Counted from the stretch's first letter, positions 17,537 through 26,138 are shown. The stretch is 48,932 nucleotides of DNA from an uncultured bacterium (GCA_934644775.1 CAKUDB010000019.1:1-48932), one strand, 5' to 3'. Numbers and translations are program-made. The notes: generated by a model not told the origin, from the sequence alone.

Positions 17537-18118
17537 ATGGCAGTTAATTTGAGCAAGGGTGGAAGAGTCAATTTATCTAAGGAGAATCCCAGTTTGAAAA
17601 AAGTTCGCGTTTGCCTGGGCTGGGATACCAATAAATATGACGGTGGGTACGATTTCGACTTGGATGCTGCCGCTTTCTTGACGGGTGCCAATGGCAAGGT
17701 CATTACCGAAACCGACTTCGTTTTTTACAATAACAGGCTCCATCCCTCGGGCTCTGTCGAGCATATGGGTGACAATAGAACTGGCGACGGCGAAGGCGAC
17801 GACGAAGAGATTATCATCGATTTGGAAAAAGTCCCTCAGAATATCACTGGCATTTCCTTTACCGTAACTATTCACGAAGCTGATGTTCGTGGTCAGAACT
17901 TCGGTCAAGTTTCCAATGCTTACGTTCGCATCGTTAATGATTCTAACAATTCGCAAGTCGTGCGCTACGACTTGGAAGAAGATTTCAGTAATGAAACTGC
18001 CATTGTCGTAGGAGAACTTTACCGCAAGGGTACCGATTGGAGCTTTAAGGCCATTGGTCAAGGTTTTAACGGCGGTTTGGCCGCTCTTTGCGCTAACTTC
18101 GGTATTGACGCCGCCTAG
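17537..18118 (+). CDS. terD: Canonical TerD/TerE-type calcium-binding protein
   Basis: 193 residues, the normal length of TerD/TerE/TerZ. Both calcium-binding elements are intact: DFDLDAAAF (D39, D41, D43) and GDNRTGDGEGDDE (78-90). The C-terminal GQGFNGGL motif is present. These cytosolic proteins bind Ca2+ and take part in resistance to tellurite, phage and oxidative stress, though the mechanism is not settled. A strong AGGAGG lies eight bases before the ATG. It is separate from the minus-strand TerD operon but lies between the Ca2+ pump and three secreted calcium-loop proteins. It ends at a long hairpin. TerD and TerE cannot be told apart by sequence alone. Confidence 0.93.
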   Translation: MAVNLSKGGRVNLSKENPSLKKVRVCLGWDTNKYDGGYDFDLDAAAFLTGANGKVITETDFVFYNNRLHPSGSVEHMGDNRTGDGEGDDEEIIIDLEKVPQNITGISFTVTIHEADVRGQNFGQVSNAYVRIVNDSNNSQVVRYDLEEDFSNETAIVVGELYRKGTDWSFKAIGQGFNGGLAALCANFGIDAA

Positions 18119-18155
18119 TTTTTATGTAAGAATTTTATAGAGCTATTTTTATCTT

Positions 18156-18246
18156 GCGCCTGTGGCCGTTTGTTTGATTGTTGGCTTTAAGCTGATCCCC
18201 CCTCAGCTAGTCAACAATATGACGGCCCCAGGCGCTTCCATTTTTT
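18156..18246 (+). terminator. Long hairpin terminator after terD
   Basis: The outer arms GCGCCTGTGGCCGT and ACGGCCCCAGGCGC pair except at one position; an inner stem ATTGTTG/CAACAAT and AGCTGA/TCAGCT continue it. An ATTTTTTAT tract follows. It is about 80 bases long, larger than the other terminators here. Confidence 0.75.
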
Positions 18247-18294
18247 ATACGTTATTTTACTTTCAAAAAAATATATATTTTTTAGCAAAAGATA

Positions 18295-18323
18295 TGGCAT
18301 GACGCTTTTAATAGGCGTATAAT
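18295..18323 (+). promoter_or_regulatory. Promoter of secreted paralog 1
   Basis: A perfect TATAAT at 18318-18323; the -35 (TGGCAT at 18295-18300, 17-base spacing) is weak. An AT-rich tract (about 18265-18285) lies upstream and could act as an UP element. Confidence 0.45.
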
Positions 18324-18343
18324 GGCTGCGTGAAAGAGTTTCT

Positions 18344-18370
18344 AGGCAATCAAGCTCTGGGGGGAGCCTT
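18344..18370 (+). promoter_or_regulatory. Leader motif AGGCAATC plus hairpin, copy 1
   Basis: The motif TTTCTAGGCAATCAAG is shared with the leaders of the two following paralogs and is followed at once by a short potential stem (AGCTC/GAGC). Probably an RNA-level control element; no known riboswitch class is recognised. Confidence 0.45.
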
Positions 18371-18404
18371 TATATATTAGCGTATATGCAATGGAGGAGA
18401 GACT

Positions 18405-19772
18405 ATGAATTATCGTTATGGTATCCTAGCTACCGCTCTAGCGGTAGGTCTATTTGCTGTTCCTGCTACCGCCGGCGTCACCGATGTCACCGGTGGAAGT
18501 GGTGTTAAGGTTAACACTACTGTTCGTAATAACTACACCGACACTTACGACAAGATCACCCATGAGAAGCACTTGAGTGACAATGTCGTAGATAAGACTG
18601 TCAATAAGAGTGGCGGCACTAAGTACGTTGTCAAAGGTACTGTGGAGTATCAAGGGAAGATTAATGGTAATAATGATCATAGGAAAGAGTACAAGACCTA
18701 TGAGTACACTACTAGCAACCCTTCTGATATAGGTACTTTGCAAGGTTGGGTCTCCAGCAACTTGAGGGACTACGGCTTTGATCGTCAGCAGAGTCGTTAC
18801 GGTGTGACTCAGGGCCAGCTCAATCATATGTACTGGTTAAACAACGATGTAAACGATCTTTACAGTAACTATATGGGCAGCTATTACACCGAATACGATT
18901 GGGGACAGTCCGAGTATGGTGATGGTGTCTCTACCAGTACTTCCAGTAGCAGACAGAAGAATACTACCAATTATAACACCGCTTGGAAAGAGACCAGTAT
19001 GACTACTACTAAGACTGGTAGTACGCTTACTTACACTGGAACCAACTATTCCGACGGTACTGTTCTAGTTGGCGATCCCGATGCTATCTTTAATGCTTAC
19101 ACTGCCGGTGGCTCTGTAACTATTAACGAAGTTCGCGATGATTACTACAATCGTCACCACGTTTGGGAGAGAGATCACGTCACTCAGGATACCGTCACTA
19201 ACACCACTACCATAACTGGTAGCAAGACCGTTGTCTATCAGATGAACTCTGTTCGTATTTACAGCCCGATTGTCTTGGACTTAGATGGTGATGGTAAGAT
19301 CGAAGCTTCTAACGGTCAGTACTTGGCTCACAATAATTTCAGCGACAAGGTGGTTGCTTTCGACTTCTTTGGTAACGGCTTCCCCGTTCTGACTGAGTGG
19401 GTAGGTGCCAACGATGGTTTGCTTTGCCGTCCCAACGCCGATGGTAGCGTAAAGGGTACCAACCTCTTCGGTATTGCCAATGGTTTCGACAACGGCTACG
19501 AAGAGATGGCCTCTTTAGATGTTGATAATAGCGGTGCTCTCGAAGGCGCTGAGCTTAAAGATCTTAGAGTTTGGACTGACGTCAATGGTAACGGTATTGC
19601 CGAAGCCAACGAACTCAAAACCTTAGATGAGCTGGGCATTACTTCGATTAAAGTCAGCCACGACAACTATGCCAGCACCTTCGTACGCAATGGTAAGACC
19701 TTCAAGTCCTTCGACTGGTGGCCTAATTGCCGCGAGATGCGCAAAGTCAACATGGCTAGCGTAATTAAGTAA
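18405..19772 (+). CDS. Secreted calcium-loop protein, paralog 1
   Basis: 455 residues. The signal peptide (1-23, MNYRYGILATALAVGLFA, cleavage after ATA) is followed by a Thr/Ser/Asn/Tyr-rich variable region (24-285) and a C-terminal domain of about 170 residues with aspartate loops: VLDLDGDGKIEA, LDVDNSGALEGAEL and WTDVNGNGIAEANEL. This C-terminal pattern (PIVLDLDGDG, WVGANDGLL, VWTDVNGNG) is familiar from large RTX/haemolysin-type calcium proteins. Two Cys (LLCRPN, WWPNCRE) are constant in all three paralogs. It is therefore a likely extracellular Ca2+-binding protein; the receptor or substrate is unknown. A GGAGG precedes the ATG. First of three tandem copies; its last 410 bases before the C-terminus match copy 2 essentially exactly. 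Confidence 0.85.
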   Translation: MNYRYGILATALAVGLFAVPATAGVTDVTGGSGVKVNTTVRNNYTDTYDKITHEKHLSDNVVDKTVNKSGGTKYVVKGTVEYQGKINGNNDHRKEYKTYEYTTSNPSDIGTLQGWVSSNLRDYGFDRQQSRYGVTQGQLNHMYWLNNDVNDLYSNYMGSYYTEYDWGQSEYGDGVSTSTSSSRQKNTTNYNTAWKETSMTTTKTGSTLTYTGTNYSDGTVLVGDPDAIFNAYTAGGSVTINEVRDDYYNRHHVWERDHVTQDTVTNTTTITGSKTVVYQMNSVRIYSPIVLDLDGDGKIEASNGQYLAHNNFSDKVVAFDFFGNGFPVLTEWVGANDGLLCRPNADGSVKGTNLFGIANGFDNGYEEMASLDVDNSGALEGAELKDLRVWTDVNGNGIAEANELKTLDELGITSIKVSHDNYASTFVRNGKTFKSFDWWPNCREMRKVNMASVIK

Positions 19773-19837
19773 GCTTTGTATAAATCTAGATAGTAGTTAC
19801 CTTATGTAAAGTAGATACTGCCTAGATAGTTGAAAAG

Positions 19838-19877
19838 GAGGGCTGTCAGCCTTTAGGTTGGCAGCCCTCTTTTGTTT
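19838..19877 (+). terminator. Terminator after secreted paralog 1
   Basis: GAGGGCTG-TCAGCC pairs with GGTTGG-CAGCCCTC over 14 bp including wobbles, followed by TTTTGTTTTG. Confidence 0.85.
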
Positions 19878-20065
19878 TGTATAAATAATTGTTAGTGCAA
19901 AAAATATACTTGTTTATTTGTGTTAAGTAGACAGTCCTATAATATCAGTTTTTTGTTTGTGACAAAAATAGACTACACTAATAATGTAACGATTTTGTGT
20001 GATAACCCCATAAGATCGACATTATAGTGAATATATGATATTATTTTAAAAGATTGTTAAATGTC

Positions 20066-20093
20066 TTGAAAATGTCGTCGGTTGTGCTACTCT
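20066..20093 (+). promoter_or_regulatory. Promoter of secreted paralog 2
   Basis: TTGAAA (20066-20071), 16 bases, TACTCT (20088-20093). The same geometry relative to the AGGCAATC motif (31 bases downstream of the -10) is found at paralog 3, which supports the assignment. Confidence 0.45.
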
Positions 20094-20124
20094 AAATTTA
20101 GACATCGCGAGTTGGTACATTTTT

Positions 20125-20145
20125 AGGCAATCGGGATGTTCCTGT
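20125..20145 (+). promoter_or_regulatory. Leader motif AGGCAATC plus hairpin, copy 2
   Basis: TACATTTTTAGGCAATCGGG, with a small stem CGGGA/TCCTG immediately after the motif. The motif is at 20125-20132. Confidence 0.45.
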
Positions 20146-20184
20146 TCGTTTTGTTTAGTTTCAGCTATTCAGGAGGTACCTACG

Positions 20185-21405
20185 ATGAATTATCGTTACA
20201 GTATCCTAGCTACCGCTCTAGCGGTAGGTCTATTCGCTATCCCTGCTACCGCCGGTGTGACTGACGTTACTGGTGGAAGTGGTGTAACTGTAAAAACTAC
20301 TGTAAATAAGCATTATGATGATGCCTATGAGTACAAGACTAACGAAAAATATCGTGGTGATAAGACTCAGTGGGTTGGTAAGCTGCATTATTATGAGCAC
20401 TCGGCTATTACAGATGCTAATGGATTACATGATGTAGACTATGATTATGTAGTTAGTAATCCTAGTGATACTAAGGGTGAAGTTCTCAGCAGTCTTTTTA
20501 ATCATGCTTATAATAAGCAGGATCAACGTGCTCCTCAGACTCTGGGTTGGGATAAATGGCACGATCAAGATGACCACGAAGGTAATACCTGGACAGTTCT
20601 CCAAGACACGGTAGTAAGTTCTGTTTCTACTGATGAGTATACCGATTATAAAGAAAACAAGAGTCTGATGAGGACTGAAAAGACCCGCAGCGAGTTGACT
20701 TATAATGGCACCACTTTCAGTAAGGGTAGTATTTTTGTTGGCGATCCCGACGATATTTTCAATGCTTATTCCGCTTCTGGATCTGCTACCATTAACGAAG
20801 TACGTGATGATTATTATCTCCGTACGCACGTTATGGAGCGTGATCATAATTACGGTAGTGTGACTGTCTACCAGGTCAATGCTGATCGTCGGTACAGCCC
20901 GATTGTCTTGGACTTAGATGGTGATGGTAAGATCGAAGCTTCTAACGGTCAGTACTTGGCTCACAATAATTTCAGCGACAAGGTGGTTGCTTTCGACTTC
21001 TTTGGTAACGGCTTCCCCGTTCTGACTGAGTGGGTAGGTGCCAACGATGGTTTGCTTTGCCGTCCCAACGCCGATGGTAGCGTAAAGGGTACCAACCTCT
21101 TCGGTATTGCCAATGGTTTCGACAACGGCTACGAAGAGATGGCCTCTTTAGATGTTGATAATAGCGGTGCTCTCGAAGGCGCTGAGCTTAAAGATCTTAG
21201 AGTTTGGACTGACGTCAATGGTAACGGTATTGCCGAAGCCAACGAACTCAAAACCTTAGATGAGCTGGGCATTACTTCGATTAAAGTCAGCCACAACAAC
21301 TATGCCAGCACCTTCGTACGCAATGGTAAAACCTACAAGTCCTTCGACTGGTGGCCCAATTGCCGCGAGATGCGCAAAGTCGATATGGCTAGCGTAATTA
21401 AGTGA
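20185..21405 (+). CDS. Secreted calcium-loop protein, paralog 2
   Basis: 406 residues. It has the same signal peptide and the same C-terminal calcium-loop domain as paralog 1 (two-loop LDLDGDGK, LDVDNSGALEG, TDVNGNGIAEA), but a different, shorter middle (residues about 35-235): YEYKTNEKYRGDKTQWVG and following has no counterpart in copies 1 and 3. The stretch VGDPDDIFNAYSASGSATINEV is shared again. The C-terminal coding DNA is essentially identical to copy 1 over about 410 bases while the middle has diverged, pointing to gene conversion or cassette exchange. Strong AGGAGG before the ATG. It has its own promoter and terminator, so it is expressed separately. Confidence 0.85.
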   Translation: MNYRYSILATALAVGLFAIPATAGVTDVTGGSGVTVKTTVNKHYDDAYEYKTNEKYRGDKTQWVGKLHYYEHSAITDANGLHDVDYDYVVSNPSDTKGEVLSSLFNHAYNKQDQRAPQTLGWDKWHDQDDHEGNTWTVLQDTVVSSVSTDEYTDYKENKSLMRTEKTRSELTYNGTTFSKGSIFVGDPDDIFNAYSASGSATINEVRDDYYLRTHVMERDHNYGSVTVYQVNADRRYSPIVLDLDGDGKIEASNGQYLAHNNFSDKVVAFDFFGNGFPVLTEWVGANDGLLCRPNADGSVKGTNLFGIANGFDNGYEEMASLDVDNSGALEGAELKDLRVWTDVNGNGIAEANELKTLDELGITSIKVSHNNYASTFVRNGKTYKSFDWWPNCREMRKVDMASVIK

Positions 21406-21470
21406 GTTTTATATAAATCTAGATAGTAGTTGTTTTATGTAAAGTAGATACTACTTAGATAGTTGAATAT

Positions 21471-21508
21471 GAGGGCTGTCAGCCTTTAGGTTGGCAGCCC
21501 TCTTTTGT
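21471..21508 (+). terminator. Terminator after secreted paralog 2
   Basis: Same stem as the one after paralog 1 (GAGGGCTGTCAGCC / GGTTGGCAGCCCTC), followed by TTTTGTTTG. Confidence 0.85.
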
Positions 21509-21611
21509 TTGTATAAATAATTAGGTTAAAAGATATTGGCCCTAAAATTTAGAGGAAAAGGCAATAACTTACCATTAGTTGATTGAACATGTTAAAAGAT
21601 TGTAAATAGTC

Positions 21612-21639
21612 TTTCAAAAAATATATATTATGGTAGTAT
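21612..21639 (+). promoter_or_regulatory. Promoter of secreted paralog 3
   Basis: TTTCAA (21612-21617), 16 bases, TAGTAT (21634-21639), then 31 bases to AGGCAATC, exactly as in paralog 2. Confidence 0.4.
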
Positions 21640-21670
21640 GAATTCGAGGGTGGTGGCTCTGTACATTTTT

Positions 21671-21700
21671 AGGCAATCAAGATGTGTTGATGCATCTCCC
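21671..21700 (+). promoter_or_regulatory. Leader motif AGGCAATC plus hairpin, copy 3
   Basis: TACATTTTTAGGCAATCAAG, with motif at 21671-21678, followed by a possible stem GATG/CATC. Confidence 0.45.
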
Positions 21701-21731
21701 ATCTAACATGGTTTTAAGGGAGGTACTTGCG

Positions 21732-23090
21732 ATGAATTATCGTTACGGTATCCTAGCTACCGCACTAGCGGTAGGTCTATTTGCTATTCCTGCTACCGCC
21801 GGTGTTACCGATGTTACCGGTGGAAGTGGCGTAAAAGTCAACACTACTGTTCGTAATAACTACACTGACACCGAGTCCCGTATCACTCACGAGAAACGCT
21901 TAAACGACAAGGTTGTGAATAAGACCGTCGACAAGAGGGGTGCCACTACTTACAAGGTCAAGGGTACTGTGAAGTATTATGGGAAGATAAATGGAAGTGA
22001 TGACTTGAGAGTAGACTGGGGAAATTATCAGTACACTACTAGCAATGCTTCTGACGTAACTGCTTTGAAGAATAAAATTTCCCAAAACTTGAGAGACTAC
22101 GGTTTTGAGCGTCAGGATGGTCGTGCTGGTGTGACTAATGCTATGAAGACTAAGGGATGGACTGATAAGCATTACGACTTGTGGCACAACGAGAATGGTC
22201 ACTACTACACTGACTATGGTTGGACCGAAACTGAGACTAATAGTGAAAAGACCAGCACTTCTAGCAGCAGGAAGAAGAATACTACCGATTATCACACCGC
22301 TTGGAAAGAGACCAGTATGACTACTACCAAGACTGGTAGTACGCTTACTTACGCTGGAACTGACTACTCCAACGGTACTATTTTAATAGGCGATCCCGAT
22401 GCTATCTTTAATGCTTACACGGCTGGTGGCTCTGTAACTATTAACGAAATTCGTGATGACTACTACAATCGTCACCACGTCTATGAGAGAGACCACGTCA
22501 CTCAGGATACCGTTACCAAAACTACTACTAAGACTGGTAGTAAGACTGTTACCTATCAGCTGAACACTAAGCGTGTCTATAGCCCGATTGTTCTGGACTT
22601 AGATGGTGATGGTAAGATCGAAGCCTCCGATGGTCACTACTTGGCTCACGATACTTTTAGTACCAGGGTAACTGCTTTCGATTTCTTTGGCAACGGTTTC
22701 CCCGTTCTGACTGAGTGGGTAGGTGCCAATGATGGTTTGCTTTGCCGTCCCAATGCCGATGGTAGCGTAAAGGGTACCAACCTCTTCGGTATTGCCAATG
22801 GTTTCGACAACGGTTACGAAGAGATGGCCTCTTTAGATGTTGATAACAGCGGTGCTCTCGAAGGCGCTGAACTCAAGGATCTTAGAGTTTGGACCGACGT
22901 CAATGGTAACGGTATTGCCGAAGCCAACGAGCTCAAGACCTTAGAAGAGCTGGGCATTACCTCGATTAAAGTCAGCCACAACAACTATGCCAGCACCTTC
23001 GTGCGCAATGGTAAAACCTACAAGTCCTTCGACTGGTGGCCCAATTGCCGCGAGATGCGCAAAGTCAACATGGCTAGCGTAATTAAGTAG
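21732..23090 (+). CDS. Secreted calcium-loop protein, paralog 3
   Basis: 452 residues from the ATG at 21732, which has GGGAGG nine bases upstream and gives the same MNYRYGILA signal peptide as its paralogs; a longer in-frame start at 21684 is rejected. The variable region resembles copy 1 (VNTTVRNNYTDT, AWKETSMTTTKTGSTLTY, YNRHHVYERDHVTQDTV) but carries many substitutions. The C-terminal calcium-loop domain is the same, with scattered silent and replacement changes relative to copies 1 and 2 (for example DGHYLAHDTFSTRV). It has its own promoter and terminator. Function as for copy 1: probably an extracellular Ca2+-binding surface or secreted protein. Confidence 0.85.
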   Translation: MNYRYGILATALAVGLFAIPATAGVTDVTGGSGVKVNTTVRNNYTDTESRITHEKRLNDKVVNKTVDKRGATTYKVKGTVKYYGKINGSDDLRVDWGNYQYTTSNASDVTALKNKISQNLRDYGFERQDGRAGVTNAMKTKGWTDKHYDLWHNENGHYYTDYGWTETETNSEKTSTSSSRKKNTTDYHTAWKETSMTTTKTGSTLTYAGTDYSNGTILIGDPDAIFNAYTAGGSVTINEIRDDYYNRHHVYERDHVTQDTVTKTTTKTGSKTVTYQLNTKRVYSPIVLDLDGDGKIEASDGHYLAHDTFSTRVTAFDFFGNGFPVLTEWVGANDGLLCRPNADGSVKGTNLFGIANGFDNGYEEMASLDVDNSGALEGAELKDLRVWTDVNGNGIAEANELKTLEELGITSIKVSHNNYASTFVRNGKTYKSFDWWPNCREMRKVNMASVIK

Positions 23091-23162
23091 GTAAATATTC
23101 TGCAAGTCTAGGCGATAATTGCTTTATAAGAAAGTAAATATCGATAGATAGTTAGAAAATCG

Positions 23163-23200
23163 AAAGAGCTGTCAACTTTTTCAGGTGACAGCTCTTTTGA
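23163..23200 (+). terminator. Terminator after secreted paralog 3
   Basis: A perfect 12-bp stem AAAGAGCTGTCA (23163-23174) / TGACAGCTCTTT (23186-23197), T-rich afterwards. It may also serve pilC, which converges from the right. Confidence 0.85.
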
Positions 23201-23276
23201 TTTATGTGATTATTAAAGTTAAAAAAATATCTGTTATTTAATGGCCAATCTAGGATTGTACTTGGTACAGTTTTAA

Positions 23277-24503
23277 CTAAGCATTTATACTAATAATCGC
23301 TTGGTAGAGGGGGAGCAATACGGACAAAAGGATAAAGCAGATCAGCATACCCAGGCTGCCAACCATAATGGGCTCTACCAAATTGAGTATGCTTTTTAAG
23401 GTATAAATAACCTCTTTGTTATAAAAGTCAGAAACGTGAGCTAACATGCGGGGCATTTCGCCTGAGGTTTCACCTACAGCCATCATACTTTGCATCATAC
23501 TAGGCAAAAAGTTGTCTTTTTCGAGGATTGCCGACATGGATTGGCCTTTTTTTATACCATCTTTTAACGGTATAACTACCATTTGCTTAAAATAATCATT
23601 GCCGGAAAAGTCTTGCAATATTTCTAAACTTTTGACAACGGGAACACCGGTGCTTAGCAAAGTAGAGAGAATATGACAAAATTGGGCTGCCAAAAGCTTT
23701 TTGCGCAATTCACCAAAGATGGGGATCGTAAGCCTAAATTTATCGTATCTTAGTTTACCTTTGGGTGATTTAAAATAAGAATGGACAAAGAAAAAATAGC
23801 AAACAATTAAAATAGTGGCAATTAGATAGGTGAGGGGACTCTTGACCAGGTTAGTCAAGAATAATATTATTTGGGCAGGCCAAGGTAAGCTGGTTGTGTC
23901 CACAGCCATTTGTTTCAATATATCTAAAAGTGGCGGCATAATATAGAAGAAAATACCGCCTATAACTAAAAGGTTAGCTACTAAAATAAGAGTAGGATAA
24001 GCTAGGGCCGATTTAGCTTCTTGTTTAATACCTAAGTCTCGCTCTAAAGAGTCGGCTAAACGCTCTAACAGTGAGCCGACGTCGCCGGTAGTTTCGCCGG
24101 CTTTGAGCATAGATATATAGAGCGTATCGAAAGCTTGTGGATGTTTGGCCATAGCTGTGGATATACTAGAACCGAGGCGCACGTCGTGAAGAACTTGCAA
24201 TAAGATCGGCTTAAGCTTGGGATCTTCTTCTTGATCTTGCAATACCGCCAGAGCTTTGTCTAAGGGTAGCCCACCTTTAATTAAGTCCACCATACGTCTG
24301 GTCATCATTACTACCGATTCTCGCTTTAGGGACTTAAATTTACTTAAAAATCTTAGAGGATTGAACTTTAGTGGGGAAATTTCCACTATTTTGAGTTTAC
24401 TAGAAGTTAGAGTATCTATGGCTACATTGAGATTTACAGCTTCTATGGTACTACTAATGAACTTGCCATCCCTAGTTTGAGCCTGATACTGATAAGTGGG
24501 CAC
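23277..24503 (-). CDS. pilC: Type IV pilus / type II secretion inner-membrane platform protein
   Basis: 408 residues, the standard PilC/GspF length. It has two T2SSF domains: about residues 70-190 (MTRRMVDLIKGGLPLDKAL, LKAGETTGDVGSLLERLAD) and about 275-395 (LSTLLSTGVPVVKSLEIL, VGETSGEMPRMLAHVSDFY), with transmembrane segments near 170-192, 220-242 and 375-397. The N-terminus (TYQYQAQTRDGKFISSTIEA) is typical. The protein anchors the assembly ATPase in the inner membrane. The start is GTG, with AAGGAGA nine bases upstream. No other pilus or secretion gene is next to it, so the rest of the machine is encoded elsewhere. PilC and GspF are not separable here. Confidence 0.93.
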   Translation of the reverse strand: MPTYQYQAQTRDGKFISSTIEAVNLNVAIDTLTSSKLKIVEISPLKFNPLRFLSKFKSLKRESVVMMTRRMVDLIKGGLPLDKALAVLQDQEEDPKLKPILLQVLHDVRLGSSISTAMAKHPQAFDTLYISMLKAGETTGDVGSLLERLADSLERDLGIKQEAKSALAYPTLILVANLLVIGGIFFYIMPPLLDILKQMAVDTTSLPWPAQIILFLTNLVKSPLTYLIATILIVCYFFFVHSYFKSPKGKLRYDKFRLTIPIFGELRKKLLAAQFCHILSTLLSTGVPVVKSLEILQDFSGNDYFKQMVVIPLKDGIKKGQSMSAILEKDNFLPSMMQSMMAVGETSGEMPRMLAHVSDFYNKEVIYTLKSILNLVEPIMVGSLGMLICFILLSVLLPLYQAIISINA

Positions 24504-24808
24504 TTTATAAACTCTCCTTAGAGAATATCCGTATAATCCAGCGCACGGAATGAAGCTGCCGCTGGCAAGAACCTGGCCGCTAGGTTCGTAAATAATAAAG
24601 GAAAAGCCTGCTACAATGGGAAGTTTGCTGCCCTCTAGATATAGTGAAAACTGGAGTTAAAGCCAAAATAACTAATGGTGGGCCGACATTATTACTAGCC
24701 TTGCTAACATTAAAGATTGGGTAGCTGGCCTTTTGCCCGTTTAGGCCTAGTTTTTTCTATAAAGGCACATATAGAGTTATTTTTTTGCTAAAGAAAGGCA
24801 GAAAAAAC
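24504..24808. other. Divergent intergenic region between pilC and the S41 protease
   Basis: No gene and no convincing promoter pair or hairpin was seen; a mix of T-rich and GGCC-containing sequence. Confidence 0.5.
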
Positions 24809-26074
24809 TTGAGAGCAAACATTTTTTTACAATTACTTAGTAAAAGAGCTGCTAAGAAGAGCCTGGCTTTATTGGCTCTGTTTTTTTCTTCCTTTTTCTT
24901 ATCTTCTTACTTATGTTGGGCTTCTGGAACTATTGGTAGCGTCGTTGGGCAAGTTAAGACTTTACTTTTGCAACAATCTATATTCTCTCCTACAGAAGAG
25001 AAATTAAACAATGGCTTAAAATTGGGTATACAGGAAGTTATTCCCCAAGCCTTAGCCTCTCTAACTGACAGCTCCTTAAGTAGCCCTAATTTGGAGGCTA
25101 CTTTCCAATCTATACAAAGTGCTTATCCCGGCTCAGTCGGAAAAGCGGGTGAGCGAGCTATCGAGCGTATGGTAGAAAGTATTGGCGATCCTTATACAGC
25201 CCTTTTAACTCGCTCGGATATGGAAAAAGACAAACTTATGGCCCAGAGTGGACGCTTTGCCGGCATAGGTGTGGAGTTGGCTTGGCGCGGTGGCTTGGTA
25301 GTAGTAGGCACTTTGCCTAGTTCTCCTGCTTCTTCAAGTTTGCGCTCGGGCGATTTTATTGCCGCTGTCGACGGTAAAGAGGTAAAGGGTATGAGTTTTT
25401 ACCGAGCCGGCGATCTTCTAGCTGGTGAAGTCGGTTCAACAGTAAATCTGTCAATAGTAAGAAGTGGCAAAGCTATGCAAATTAGTTTAGTTAGGGCGGC
25501 CTTAAATTTGCCGCCAGTTTCGGCGAAAACTTTAGAGCCTAAAATAGGCTATCTGCGTATAGGTTACTTTTCTCCCACTACAGCTAATGAAGTTAGCCAA
25601 AATTTAAAGAAACTGACCGCTGCCTCAGTTGATAAACTTATTTTAGATTTGCGCTCTAATCCGGGGGGCGACTTTAAAGAGGGACTGCGCACGGCAGCCA
25701 TTTTTAGTCAGGGTGAATTGCTAAAAGTAAAGAGGCGTAGTGGTATTAAACGTATGAACAATTCCTATCCGCCAGCTTTCCAAGGAAGTATAGCCGTTCT
25801 TACCGATAAAGGTACCGCTAGCTCAGCAGAAATTGTTACTGCAGCTTTAAAAGGGCGCTCTAATGTAGTAATCGTAGGGCAGAAGACTTTTGGTAAAGGG
25901 TTAATCCAAACTTTATATCCTTTGCCCGGTGGCTACGGATTGCGGGTAAGCACAGGTCTCTTTTTAAGCCGAGATGGAGTCGCTATAAATAGGGCTGGCC
26001 TTACTCCTGATATAAAATCTGCTTCCTCATACGCAGCTTTGGCTGACGCTGTAACTTACTTAAAAAAGCATTAA
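24809..26074 (+). CDS. ctp: C-terminal processing peptidase (S41)
   Basis: 421 residues from TTG 24809. A signal peptide or anchor (about 20-42, LALLALFFSSFFLSSYLCWA) is followed by a helical region with ERMVESIGDPYTALLTRSDM, a PDZ domain (about 145-225, FAGIGVELAWRGGLVVVGTLP) and the peptidase domain. The Ser-Lys dyad is S338 in GTASSAEI and K363 in TFGKGLIQ, with the family's 25-residue spacing. It should trim the C-termini of exported proteins. A longer in-frame TTG (24785) exists, but an AAAGG ribosome site (about 24795) lies between the two, ten bases before 24809, so the shorter form is preferred. Single gene. Confidence 0.92.
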   Translation: MRANIFLQLLSKRAAKKSLALLALFFSSFFLSSYLCWASGTIGSVVGQVKTLLLQQSIFSPTEEKLNNGLKLGIQEVIPQALASLTDSSLSSPNLEATFQSIQSAYPGSVGKAGERAIERMVESIGDPYTALLTRSDMEKDKLMAQSGRFAGIGVELAWRGGLVVVGTLPSSPASSSLRSGDFIAAVDGKEVKGMSFYRAGDLLAGEVGSTVNLSIVRSGKAMQISLVRAALNLPPVSAKTLEPKIGYLRIGYFSPTTANEVSQNLKKLTAASVDKLILDLRSNPGGDFKEGLRTAAIFSQGELLKVKRRSGIKRMNNSYPPAFQGSIAVLTDKGTASSAEIVTAALKGRSNVVIVGQKTFGKGLIQTLYPLPGGYGLRVSTGLFLSRDGVAINRAGLTPDIKSASSYAALADAVTYLKKH

Positions 26075-26138
26075 ATCAAAAAAACTTGCCGCTAAAGCGG
26101 TAAATGGCAGCCCGAGCCTAGCGGCGAGAATTTCATTT

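Larger units (their letters stand above)
19773..20184. other. Spacer between secreted paralogs 1 and 2
   Basis: Holds no gene. It starts with a block (TCTAGATAGTAGTT, then GTAAAGTAGATACT) that recurs after copy 2 and, more degraded, after copy 3, then a terminator, then an AT-rich promoter region with the leader of copy 2. Confidence 0.6.
21406..21731. other. Spacer between secreted paralogs 2 and 3
   Basis: Same architecture as the previous spacer: repeated TCTAGATAGTAGTT block, terminator, AT-rich promoter and leader motif. An in-frame extension of paralog 3 upstream of 21732 exists but is not used in the other copies. Confidence 0.6.
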
